Part shown: piece after piece, positions 34,113 to 43,014 of the stretch | Layout: each line of letters starts with the position of its first letter | Position numbering within the stretch: position 1 is the stretch's first letter | Source of the DNA: Dissulfuribacter thermophilus | Lineage (GTDB): Bacteria > Desulfobacterota > Dissulfuribacteria > Dissulfuribacterales > Dissulfuribacteraceae | Length of the DNA: 64,000 nt | Assembly: GCF_001687335.1 (NCBI RefSeq) | Contig: NZ_MAGO01000010.1 | Location: forward strand, 57,151 to 121,150 | Direction of reading: 5' to 3' | Position numbers and translations under genes: made by a program | Notes under the pieces: generated by a model | Told to the model about the DNA's origin: nothing | Databases searched by the model: none | Seen by the model: only the letters and a program-made list of their open reading frames with translations

Positions 34113-37013
34113 TTAGAGTCGCTTCAAAACACCAACCGCAATTGCCATATGATACAACATCTCTGTTATATCTTTGAGATTCTTCATATAACTCGGATAC
34201 TTCAACCGCTCAGGGACAATAATGGTGTCTCCGGGCATGAGCTTCACATGCTCAATGCCCCTACCAAAACTGAAACGGAAACTGTCTCTATTCCAGGCAA
34301 AGAACTTCCTGGCCTTTGTACTTTCCACCGTGCCGTCTGCTCGAACGATGTAGAGTTCTTTTTTGTCTGCACGGTTGGTAAGACCGCCAGCAAGGCTTAA
34401 GTAATAACCCGCTTCTGGATGTTCAGGATCGAAGAGCATTGCGTTTGGATTGTATACCTGGCCTATTACGGTAACAGTCTGTGGCCTCCTTGGGACTATC
34501 AAGGTGTCGCCGTCTTCAAGGATGAGATCCTGTGTCGTTCCTTTGAGGCTTTCAATATCCCTAATCTTTATAACGATTCTTCCGTTTGGCTTTGCCTGTG
34601 AAAGCTTGCTTACGAGCATATTCAATGATGATATGGTAAATCTTGCCTGTTCTGCCTCGTCTTTCGAAAGAGAGCTCTGCATCTCCTCACTTGATAGCCT
34701 TGCGATCTCTGCCTGCATCCTTTCGGTGAGCTCGCGGAGCCGCTTTTCCTGAAGCTTTCTTACGGATTCTCTGGTAAAGATAATTCCCCTGGGATATGCC
34801 TCTTCTGTGAACCCGCCACAGCGTTCAAGAAGCATGCTCAGGCGCTCACCCTTTGTAATGCTGTAGGTGCCAGGGAAATTGACTTCACCCTGAACCGAGA
34901 CCCGCCATGTCTCGCGCCACTCTGGAATCCGCTTGATAAATACCGCATCATAAGGATTGAGCCTGAGATTGGCCTCTTTTTTGCCGCTAAGTGCCTCTCT
35001 GACATTAAAAGTCACAAGCTCTGTCTTTACATCCTGGCCAGGGGTGACCACAAACCTCATAATCTCACCCTGCTCGAGATACGCGGTCTCTTTCACATTG
35101 CCTGCAACCAACAGGAGGTCTCTAAGCGTCATATTGGCTGCATAGGGATAGGTCCCAGGCCTGTTTACTTCCCCTGAAATGGATACTGACTGAAGCGGGA
35201 CCATCTCTTGAACACTGTGCACCACCACCCTGTCCCTGGGCTCCAGGATCAAATTCTCCTTTTCATCTCCCTTGAGGGCCTTTTCAAGGTCAACGAAAAG
35301 CACACGTCTTTTGTGAGTCTTTTTGTCAATACGGTAAATGTGTGCAAGGTGGAGATAGGCATCCCTTGTAGGCCCGCCTGCAAGATGGATTACATCTTTG
35401 AGCCTCGTAGTATCGTCCACCCTGTATGTACCGGGCTTTCTCACCTCGCCCTGGACCGTGACCCATGGAGGGTCCTCAAAATACCACCTGTTGAAGATGT
35501 AGATCTCATCCAGGGGTTCGAGGGTAAGATCATCAGCACTGTTTCCGCTCAGAAGGCCAGATGGCCTGAAGGGGATGAGTTCAGTGGTCATTGTATCCTG
35601 GTGATACCGCTTTATGAGGCCATAATCCAATGCTGCATCAATGGCCAGGGCCTCTTTGTTTGGAATGAGCTCACTTAGCTTCATGCCCTCATGCCAGGCA
35701 TACTTGCCAGGCCGGACTACGTTTCCGAACAAAAATACGGCATTTACACTGGTGGGAACGATGGAAAAGACCTTTATTACATCGCCGTCTTCCAGGGGAA
35801 AATCACGGTATTTTGCCCAGTCACTCTCCTTTAGGTCCAGGACTATCTGCATTTCGTGTTTGTAGAGCCGCTCTACCTGTATGCGCTGGACATAGGCAGT
35901 GGGGCGAATGCCACCAGCCAGGTCAAAGACCGTTCCAAGGTCTTTTTTATCGGAAAGTTCGTAAACCGCTGGCCTTCTGACGTTGCCGTAGACTGAGACC
36001 CTTGGCCCACTTCCCGGCACAAATATGACGTCTCCTGGAAGGAGTTTTTTGTCTCCTGAGATCTTTCCCTTTAGGAGTAGTTCATAAAAATCTACTGTGG
36101 ATACCACCTTACCCTTTCGTTTTAGTTCTACTCGCCGAAGCGTTCCCAACTTGGTTGGGCCACCAGAGGCAAGGAGGGCATTGGTAAGGGTTGAAAGGGC
36201 GCTTACAGTGTAAAGTCCTGGGTTTGCCACCTCTCCAAGCACAAACACCCTTATGGACCTGAGTCTGCCCATGGAGACCCTTGCATTTACTCCTGTAATG
36301 GCCTCGAGCTTTTGCTGAACCACCTTACGCGCGTCGTCAAAGTTGAGCCCAAGCACTGGAATAGGGCCAACGTGTGGCACATTCAGCATGCCATCTCTGT
36401 CCACCACAAGGTGCATGGTCTCGTCGAGTCTCCCCCATAGAAACACCACAATTTCATCTCCTGGCCCAAGGGGATAGTCTCCAGGCACAGGCACATTGGT
36501 TATGGGAGCAAAGGTGGATGGAGGGTTTCTAAAGAGATCATAGCCAAAATATGGTAGCCTTGGCAGCGGTTTTTCCTGGGGCTCCATGGCAAGAAGAGTT
36601 GCCATGTCTGGTGGCATTCTGGAGGGCTGCCAGGTGAGATCTCCGTCATTATATTCCTCATCTTTATGCTTTTTTTTCTTATTCTCCTGCCTTTGGCCTG
36701 GCTTGCTGCCAGAGTCTTGGGCTGTTGGTCTCTGAGTATTTTCCGCTCCCCCTTCTCTGCCTTCAAGGATCCTCCTGCCCTGCTCGATCTCCTGAGGCGT
36801 AAGGGTACCAGCTTCAAACTTTTGTTTTAAGGTCTTCACTTCAGTTGGACTAACTGCACCTGAAGTGATTGCGGCTTTGGCCTTTTCAATTACCGCTTGA
36901 GGGATGGTACCAGGTGTGATTCCGCCTGAAAGGCCTTCTGCATCTGCATTCACGGTTAAGATTAGCAGAAAGATTATAAACAGAGGAAACAGCGGTCTAA
37001 AACGCATATCCAA
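34113..37013 (-). CDS. Wza-like outer-membrane exporter with seven SLBB domains
   Basis: A 966-residue polysaccharide export protein. A signal peptide without a lipobox Cys (residues 1-25) is followed by a Lys/Glu-rich region (to about 130), the polysaccharide-export domain (DYPLGPGDEIVVFLWGRLDE, about 178-197), and seven SLBB repeats recognisable by GxVxxPGxY: VFVLGEVANPGLYTV, VSVYGNVRRPAVYEL, VFLFGNVVRPGKYAW, VTVQGEVRKPGTYRV, VSISGEVNRPGTYPY, VSVQGEVNFPGTYSI and VTVIGQVYNPNAMLF. E. coli Wza has far fewer, at about 380 residues. It should form the outer-membrane channel with Wzz below. It overlaps the barrel gene by 17 bases. Confidence 0.9.
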   Translation of the reverse strand: MDMRFRPLFPLFIIFLLILTVNADAEGLSGGITPGTIPQAVIEKAKAAITSGAVSPTEVKTLKQKFEAGTLTPQEIEQGRRILEGREGGAENTQRPTAQDSGSKPGQRQENKKKKHKDEEYNDGDLTWQPSRMPPDMATLLAMEPQEKPLPRLPYFGYDLFRNPPSTFAPITNVPVPGDYPLGPGDEIVVFLWGRLDETMHLVVDRDGMLNVPHVGPIPVLGLNFDDARKVVQQKLEAITGVNARVSMGRLRSIRVFVLGEVANPGLYTVSALSTLTNALLASGGPTKLGTLRRVELKRKGKVVSTVDFYELLLKGKISGDKKLLPGDVIFVPGSGPRVSVYGNVRRPAVYELSDKKDLGTVFDLAGGIRPTAYVQRIQVERLYKHEMQIVLDLKESDWAKYRDFPLEDGDVIKVFSIVPTSVNAVFLFGNVVRPGKYAWHEGMKLSELIPNKEALAIDAALDYGLIKRYHQDTMTTELIPFRPSGLLSGNSADDLTLEPLDEIYIFNRWYFEDPPWVTVQGEVRKPGTYRVDDTTRLKDVIHLAGGPTRDAYLHLAHIYRIDKKTHKRRVLFVDLEKALKGDEKENLILEPRDRVVVHSVQEMVPLQSVSISGEVNRPGTYPYAANMTLRDLLLVAGNVKETAYLEQGEIMRFVVTPGQDVKTELVTFNVREALSGKKEANLRLNPYDAVFIKRIPEWRETWRVSVQGEVNFPGTYSITKGERLSMLLERCGGFTEEAYPRGIIFTRESVRKLQEKRLRELTERMQAEIARLSSEEMQSSLSKDEAEQARFTISSLNMLVSKLSQAKPNGRIVIKIRDIESLKGTTQDLILEDGDTLIVPRRPQTVTVIGQVYNPNAMLFDPEHPEAGYYLSLAGGLTNRADKKELYIVRADGTVESTKARKFFAWNRDSFRFSFGRGIEHVKLMPGDTIIVPERLKYPSYMKNLKDITEMLYHMAIAVGVLKRL

Positions 37014-38109
37014 CTCCTAGTCCGATATAGCCATATAGCTGATGGAAAAAACGGCTGGTAATGGTGTTGTTGTAATGGGGGACAATGCCAAGGAATTGAT
37101 TGGTCATGAGTTTTCCTTCGAGATTTATGTTGAGGTTCGGGGTCAACCAGTAGCCAATTTTGCCGGTAAATATGTGATTGGAACTCTCGGGTGTCAGTCC
37201 CTCTGGATTTGTATACCGGGCAAGGGCAGAGGTATTTGGGGCACCTGTAGCGTGTTCGCTCCTCGAAAGATGTAAATAGTCATAGTAAAACTCTACTGGG
37301 ACCCTGGGCAGAACTTGCCAGATCATGCCTATGCCAAGGTGAAACTGGTCTTCCTTAATGCTGTATCGCCTGTCGAAGTTTTTCTTTATGGGCTCGTAGG
37401 AAATGGTTGTGGAGATGGCTGATGATGCGTCAATGGTTTCATAGCCTGCCCAGAAGTTGAGCAAAAATGAATCTCCAAAGAGAATGCTTCCTATGAGGCG
37501 GGCTCGCCAGCCATCATCACTGAGAGATGAAAGCCTTATTTCCTTTGGCGAACTGAATTGAAGGATGGTGTCTCCGGCATCGACCCTGAGGAACCTGAAT
37601 GAAAAATCCCTGGACGTATGCTTTAGCCATGCACCCTCAATGGCAAAAGACAGGCCTTGAGAGGGAACGTCTAGAAAGTTCCACCTCAAGCCCGCTTCAT
37701 GGCTCCAGGTGTTTATGCCATGATCGCTATCTACTGAACCAAAGGTGTGAGATTCACCGAATTCCGTCACTATTTCATGATTCTGGCCCCTGTAAAATAC
37801 CATGATGCTAGGTAACACGCCGAGATTGAAGGTGAACCTTCCACCATTCAGGTCTCCTGAATTGCCTGTAAAAAGCTTGCTTCCGCCAGTGAGATTCCCC
37901 CTTATATTCAAAAAGTCTATGGTACTATTCACTAGGAGCCATTGTGCCGTGAGCTCCCCTTCCCCCTGATTGAGGGTGAAGGCCATGGGGGTATCCTGAA
38001 CGAGCCAGCCTGGATAGGTTGCGGCACAAGTCGGGTTGGTGTGTGAGCCAATCATCAGGAGGATCAGGCTAAAAAGCAGATATTTTACCAACCGATTACA
38101 GCAAACCAT
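36997..38109 (-). CDS. Outer-membrane beta-barrel protein of the EPS locus
   Basis: A 370-residue exported protein. After a signal peptide (to about residue 30) it is made of alternating amphipathic strands (FTLNQGEGELTAQWLLV, WRARLIGSILFGDSFLLNFW, FYYDYLHLSR) and ends with an aromatic residue (LGVGYAF), as outer-membrane barrels do. No enzyme motif is seen. The 17-base overlap with the exporter gene suggests a joint role at the outer membrane, comparable in position to Wzi or other capsule-surface proteins, but no sequence match to Wzi is evident. Confidence 0.75.
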   Translation of the reverse strand: MVCCNRLVKYLLFSLILLMIGSHTNPTCAATYPGWLVQDTPMAFTLNQGEGELTAQWLLVNSTIDFLNIRGNLTGGSKLFTGNSGDLNGGRFTFNLGVLPSIMVFYRGQNHEIVTEFGESHTFGSVDSDHGINTWSHEAGLRWNFLDVPSQGLSFAIEGAWLKHTSRDFSFRFLRVDAGDTILQFSSPKEIRLSSLSDDGWRARLIGSILFGDSFLLNFWAGYETIDASSAISTTISYEPIKKNFDRRYSIKEDQFHLGIGMIWQVLPRVPVEFYYDYLHLSRSEHATGAPNTSALARYTNPEGLTPESSNHIFTGKIGYWLTPNLNINLEGKLMTNQFLGIVPHYNNTITSRFFHQLYGYIGLGVGYAF

Positions 38110-38112
38110 TTC

Positions 38113-38988
38113 TCACTCGATCCTGAACTCAATTGGTCCCAGGGTGATTCCCGCAAGAGATGTTCCGTCAAGGAGCCTTGCGCCGTCCAAGAAATTTATT
38201 GTAAAGCGGTAATGGCCACCATGATGGAGGGTAAAAGTCTGGCCCTCGATTTGAACTGGATGAATAGGCAAAGTAAGGGTGGAGCCGCCACCATCCGTTT
38301 CAAGTGTAACGAGGGCTTCTTCATTCTTTGAAACTTTATGCATTATCCACATCTCCCCACTTCCATCCGTATCAGGTATGTAGAGCCGTACCCACAGGGC
38401 TCCGTTTTCGCTATAGGTAGTGGCCTGTTTTCCAGAAACAAGACTCTCGATTACTATAGAACTATTCCATTTAATTGACTCCAGGTCAACAGGGGAAATA
38501 AAACTAATGCTGAATACCGGAGATATATTGGAAAAGCTCTGCCCGTTATACGGAATCACGTTCAATACTGGTCCTTTTTTATAATCAAAGCTGATCTCTG
38601 CTACATTCCCAATGATATCATCTGGAGAAATCGAACCTGCCCTAAGAAAAGCAGAGTAAAGCCTATACTCACCCTCAGGCTCATTTCCAGTAAAAGTGTA
38701 GGATAAAAACGGTGTCAACGGCACTGACTGGGGTAGCCAATCAGTGAGGCACGGCTCTGGATTGGTGGAACCTGATGGCCAAAAATATAGGGCATCATCC
38801 CCTGGTACTTTAAATGCTATATAAATATCTACTGGTTCAGAGAATGAATCCTTATTACCAATGGAAAAAATGGCCTCTTTTCCCTTTGAAAAGGTGTGTT
38901 GGTTGACATCCAGTATTGGTGCCCCTTCTGAAATAGAAGGGATGAAACAACAGATCATTATTACAAAAAGATTAATGATATTTTTCAT
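38113..38988 (-). CDS. Secreted Ig-like protein, unknown function
   Basis: A 291-residue exported protein with a signal peptide (MKNIINLFVIMICCFIPSIS). It consists of beta-rich segments; the first (PVDIYIAFKVPGDDALYFWP) resembles a repeated module also found in the 46648-49041 protein (TDVYVAVSFEPPDGGDQILAFF). A Cys in NPEPCLTDWL is single. It lies 3 bases upstream of the barrel gene in the transcript. I do not recognise a family. Confidence 0.6.
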   Translation of the reverse strand: MKNIINLFVIMICCFIPSISEGAPILDVNQHTFSKGKEAIFSIGNKDSFSEPVDIYIAFKVPGDDALYFWPSGSTNPEPCLTDWLPQSVPLTPFLSYTFTGNEPEGEYRLYSAFLRAGSISPDDIIGNVAEISFDYKKGPVLNVIPYNGQSFSNISPVFSISFISPVDLESIKWNSSIVIESLVSGKQATTYSENGALWVRLYIPDTDGSGEMWIMHKVSKNEEALVTLETDGGGSTLTLPIHPVQIEGQTFTLHHGGHYRFTINFLDGARLLDGTSLAGITLGPIEFRIE

Positions 38989-39009
38989 TTTTGCTCTCTT
39001 ATAATATGC

Positions 39010-39051
39010 CTTAAAAAAGCCGCCTTCCCAACTTCGTGAAAAGGCGGCTTT
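39010..39051 (-). terminator. Intrinsic terminator after the cohesin-like gene
   Basis: On the minus strand, aaagccgcctt and aaggcggcttt form an 11-bp stem followed by six T. It lies 21 bases past the stop at 39072 and separates the giant surface-protein genes from the export genes. Confidence 0.9.
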
Positions 39052-39071
39052 ATGCTGACTAGATTATATAT

Positions 39072-41969
39072 TTACCGGCTTATACGGTATAGCACCTGTT
39101 TTCCTTCCTGACTCCATATTTTTGCATCCATCAAGCCATCACCATTGTAATCATCCACTTCAACTGCAAGTCCAGTTTGAGTGTCCTTATGCGAATTGAA
39201 CCAGATAGTGTCTCCAAGGCCCTGGAACTTTTCAACTTTATAATCAGGTTTCCAGTCCTGAACAGTTCCATCGGCATACTCAAGGGTGATTACACCAGTG
39301 AATCTGTCGAGATTGTAGGATTTTAGTGTACCTTTGTTCACTTCGGCATCCAGCGCACTGAATACCCTTGTAACTGCGGCCATCATAGGTGGTAAATCCT
39401 GTCTGGATCCATCGGTGTAGAGGATTTGTACACGGAATTCACGGGTGGCCGGATCATCTCCGACAAGGGTAAAATCTTTTACCTTTGTGCTGTTTGCTGC
39501 CTGGCCTGCAGTCCATCCAAAACCGCCTATATAGGTATTACCAGCCTTGTCAACGATGGTAAGGCTACCAGTGTCGGCATTTATGGTTGCAGAGGCAAAG
39601 TCATAGGCTGCAAACAAATTGGCAAAGCCTTGGCCAACCGATGCAAAACCACCCCCACCTATCAAGAGATTGATCAGGCCCTCAGGGTCTGCCACAGTCG
39701 GGACCATGGTAACTGCCACGCCATTGGGCATTACCACTCTCATAGCCACTCCTCCATTGACAGGTGTAACCTGCGGAGTTGCTGGTGGATTTGCAACCAC
39801 CTCCACATGTGTTGCCACAACTGGTGCACTTACCTGGTCGCCAGCACTTGTTTGGATTTGCATGAAGAGCTGCCCTGTGTCGGGATTGGCTTGTGTCTGA
39901 ATGGAGCCTATATTTGAAAGCCCCTGTGTAAGCCCTTCTTGCACCACATTGTCAATAGCGGCTGGGTTCACTACGTTAAAGCTGTGTCCTGCTACTTCCA
40001 CTGGGGTGGATAATTCGTCTGTGAGATCGAGGCCTCCTGCTTGCTGAACTATCTGCTGCATTGAAGCCTCTTGGACCATCTGCCCCACCAGATCCATATC
40101 AGCTCCGTGCTCCAAGGCCGCAGCGATTGCGTTATCTACGGTTTCTGCTGCTTCATGGGGTTGTACTTGGCCTGATGCCATTTCATCGGCCACGTTGGAG
40201 GCCATCTGGGTAACACTCTGGACGATTTGGTCTGGAGTTGCGCCCTGCTGGATCAAATCCTTCACCTGCTGTCCAGCACTTTCCCCAGGATCTGATGGTT
40301 GTGGTTGAGGTTCTGGTTGCGGTTCTGGTTCTGGTTGCGGTTGTGGTGAGGGTGCAGGAGCCGGTGATGGGGCTGGTGAAGGAGTTGGAGCCGGTGCCTG
40401 CTCGCAGAAAAGATTCGTTATGGCATCTGCTGTCAGATTCACCTTTCCATAGAGCATAGTAACATTAAGTAGGCTTTGACCGAAAACATTTGTCAGTGAA
40501 CCGGTACTTCCAAATGATGCTGCTGTACCATTTTCATAATAGGCTAAGGGTATATCTGTAAGGAGCCAGAACCTATATGTACCGCTCAAAAGCACATCCT
40601 GGCCAGGCACATCACAAAAATCAATATTCCGATTTTGTAATGCATTACGGACCTTCTGTATCAAATTAGCTGGATCAAATGTCACAGTACCGGCCTGTGT
40701 GGTTACTGGGCCATTTTGTACCTCATTTTTAATGCTTCCTGTTATCCAGGTCCCGCCAGCAGTCCTTGCTTTGTAGTATACGAGAGCACCGCTAGGAATA
40801 GTTACTGAGACCTCTCCATTTTCTTTCTTCACCACAACCTTATCAAGAATGGCCTTCAAATAACGGATACTCTGTCCTGACAAATCTCCTTCATTTTTAT
40901 CGGGACTATTCCAGTCTACCAGTGTGGAATCATCTACTATGACAACACCAATAGATTTTGTTTCATTGTAGCCCTCAGGAATTTGTGTACTGTTCACAGA
41001 AATGGTCAGAGACAAATTATTTTCTGATACAGTTATTGGATTTAGATCGTTTATGGTTCCATTGGAGGCAACAGCATATGGCACACCAGAGATAGAAACT
41101 GAACTATTAACAGTTCCAAAGGCTGCGCCAGTGCCATCTAATGGAATAGTAGCATTCCCAGCATTATTGGGGATGTTCATGTCCGCAATTTTTAGGCCAA
41201 CAGACTGTGGATTAAAAAGTACGTCAACTGTGCAATTATTAGATGGCGCAATTGTCTTATTAGAACAGTTGTCCACTTGGATTGCGAAGTCTGTAGAATT
41301 TGGGGGGTCTATGCGAATCTGGTCAATTTGTAAATCGGCATTCCCAGTATTGGTTATGGTAAAGGACTGAGTCTTAGAGTTTCCAACTACCACTGTACCG
41401 AAATCATAGCTTGATGGAGTAATATTTATTCCTGGTAAAATAACCGATATGTTTATTGGCCCAGGTCCTTGAAAATCATACCCGGTAGTTGTCGATGTTG
41501 AACCCACGTTAATTACCGAGGTAATCGGTGTATTAATTGATGACTTGACCCCAAATTTAATTTTAAATAAAGGATTAACTGGTAATGTCCCAGGCCAATT
41601 ACCTGCCAAATCAGTCCATGCAATTGATACTTTTTTGTCAGTCTGACTTAAACCGTCTCCATTTCCATCATCCGCTTGGGCAACCGTATCCTTTTGGAGT
41701 AAATTTGTGGCAAATTCATCGATGAATCCTTTAAATTCTAAGATACTAGAATCGAAATAAACTGCTAATCCTATACCAGTAAGATTAGATTGATGGTCCG
41801 AGACGTCATAACTAAAACTTAATGTAAAGTTTCCTCCCGGAGCCACTTCCACATTTGTCACATTTACAGATACTTCCTGGCTTGCGGCCTCGGCTCTATT
41901 AGGGTTCATTACACTGAAAAGAAGAAAGAAACTTGCTATTACGAAAATCGGTAGTCGTAACTTTTCCAT
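39072..41969 (-). CDS. Large secreted protein with cohesin-like and ASH-type domains
   Basis: A 965-residue exported protein. Residues 1-29 are a signal peptide. About 30-180 looks like a cohesin fold: VEVAPGGNFTLSFSYDV, GIGLAVYFDSSILEFKGF and VSIAWTDLAGNWPG are the usual strands. About 183-290 is a choice-of-anchor D domain (SYDFGTVVVGNSKTQSFTIT). A middle beta-rich domain runs to about 520, then a Pro/Ala/Glu/Gln linker (523-560), a helical segment (560-640) and a C-terminal beta domain with a Ca-type DYNGDGLMDAKIW at the end. N-x-S/T sequons: 19, of which 18 are before the linker. The next gene in genome order encodes a dockerin-like module, so the two may bind. Confidence 0.78.
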   Translation of the reverse strand: MEKLRLPIFVIASFFLLFSVMNPNRAEAASQEVSVNVTNVEVAPGGNFTLSFSYDVSDHQSNLTGIGLAVYFDSSILEFKGFIDEFATNLLQKDTVAQADDGNGDGLSQTDKKVSIAWTDLAGNWPGTLPVNPLFKIKFGVKSSINTPITSVINVGSTSTTTGYDFQGPGPINISVILPGINITPSSYDFGTVVVGNSKTQSFTITNTGNADLQIDQIRIDPPNSTDFAIQVDNCSNKTIAPSNNCTVDVLFNPQSVGLKIADMNIPNNAGNATIPLDGTGAAFGTVNSSVSISGVPYAVASNGTINDLNPITVSENNLSLTISVNSTQIPEGYNETKSIGVVIVDDSTLVDWNSPDKNEGDLSGQSIRYLKAILDKVVVKKENGEVSVTIPSGALVYYKARTAGGTWITGSIKNEVQNGPVTTQAGTVTFDPANLIQKVRNALQNRNIDFCDVPGQDVLLSGTYRFWLLTDIPLAYYENGTAASFGSTGSLTNVFGQSLLNVTMLYGKVNLTADAITNLFCEQAPAPTPSPAPSPAPAPSPQPQPEPEPQPEPQPQPSDPGESAGQQVKDLIQQGATPDQIVQSVTQMASNVADEMASGQVQPHEAAETVDNAIAAALEHGADMDLVGQMVQEASMQQIVQQAGGLDLTDELSTPVEVAGHSFNVVNPAAIDNVVQEGLTQGLSNIGSIQTQANPDTGQLFMQIQTSAGDQVSAPVVATHVEVVANPPATPQVTPVNGGVAMRVVMPNGVAVTMVPTVADPEGLINLLIGGGGFASVGQGFANLFAAYDFASATINADTGSLTIVDKAGNTYIGGFGWTAGQAANSTKVKDFTLVGDDPATREFRVQILYTDGSRQDLPPMMAAVTRVFSALDAEVNKGTLKSYNLDRFTGVITLEYADGTVQDWKPDYKVEKFQGLGDTIWFNSHKDTQTGLAVEVDDYNGDGLMDAKIWSQEGKQVLYRISR

Positions 41970-41979
41970 AAAGGGCCTC

Positions 41980-42990
41980 CTAATATATGGATTTTATATA
42001 ATTTTCAATATCTATTGATTGACTTCTTATGGCATCAACAGCTATTGCTCTATCGCACAAGGCATTACCTCTAAATCCAAATAAATATCTTAATATCAAT
42101 AATCCATCAGTAAGCGCATCTATTTTGCCATTACCATCTATGTCTAACATTTGACTATAATTTAATAAAAAGGTCTCAATATCACTTGATGATGTTCTAG
42201 TGGCTAGTTGAGACACCGCTTGAGAAATTAAGGCTTGGCCTCTAAATCCAAATAAATATCTTAATATCAATAATCCATCAGTAAGCGCATCTGTTTTGCC
42301 ATCGCCATCTACATCAAGTACCCTGTTAGTAATTATCTTAAAATTTCCCACTATTCCTTTCTTACCATCAGAATTCTGTAAACTTAAGTAGTATGTACCA
42401 GGAGATAAATTCTGAGGAACTGTAAATGAGGCATGTGTTTCATCTCCACTAATAACAAAAATATTACTTACCGTAGCTCTAAGGTCTGTCATTTCAGAAT
42501 CTGCGTAAATTTCGATTTGAATACCCTCTTTAAGATTAAAACCAGACAATGTCACACTATCACCAGGTTTTGGGGTAGCAGGTGTCCAACTGTCTACGAC
42601 TGGGGTTGTAACAATAATAAAAGGTCCTATAGTTGAGACCTGGCCTAATAAGGGAGGAGCGCTCAATATTGGGCGAATATGAAAGTACCAAGTCCCATCA
42701 GGCAGTGCTCCACTGGAGGTCTGGGTAACTGTTTTAGGAAGTTTATTATTACTTGATGGAATAGAATTTTGGTCATTATCCCATAATATAGCGTAACCAT
42801 CAAGGTTGGTCACATTAGATCCATCCCACGTTACAGTAATCTCATTAACATTAGAACGTTCTCCCTCACTATGAGTAATCGATTTTAGATTGATTACAGA
42901 ATCTCCTGCTATCGCCATCGGCTCTGATAAAAACAAAAATATATTTAAGACTGAAATTATTAATCCCCATTTAAGATTGTTTAATACCAT
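41980..42990 (-). CDS. Secreted protein with TIG and dockerin-like domains
   Basis: A 336-residue exported protein. After a signal peptide (to 28) come an FN3/Ig-like domain, an IPT/TIG-like domain (VDSWTPATPKPGDSVTLSG, about 130-215), and a dockerin-type duplication: DVDGDGKTDALTDGLLILRY (about 225) and DIDGNGKIDALTDGLLILRY (about 284). These F-hand-like Ca sites match dockerin I repeats. The gene precedes the cohesin-like protein gene by 10 bases in transcription order. In some Gram-negative families this repeat is a general surface module without a known cohesin partner. Confidence 0.82.
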   Translation of the reverse strand: MVLNNLKWGLIISVLNIFLFLSEPMAIAGDSVINLKSITHSEGERSNVNEITVTWDGSNVTNLDGYAILWDNDQNSIPSSNNKLPKTVTQTSSGALPDGTWYFHIRPILSAPPLLGQVSTIGPFIIVTTPVVDSWTPATPKPGDSVTLSGFNLKEGIQIEIYADSEMTDLRATVSNIFVISGDETHASFTVPQNLSPGTYYLSLQNSDGKKGIVGNFKIITNRVLDVDGDGKTDALTDGLLILRYLFGFRGQALISQAVSQLATRTSSSDIETFLLNYSQMLDIDGNGKIDALTDGLLILRYLFGFRGNALCDRAIAVDAIRSQSIDIENYIKSIY

Positions 42991-43014
42991 GATTCCCTCC
43001 CCCCATGGCTTTAC

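Noticed and set aside
35208..35678. 156-codon ORF antisense to the SLBB exporter
   Set aside because: A shadow of a well-supported gene.
39426..39917. 163-codon ORF antisense to the cohesin-like gene
   Set aside because: Composition follows the Ala/Thr-rich sense codons; no ribosome-binding site or family match.
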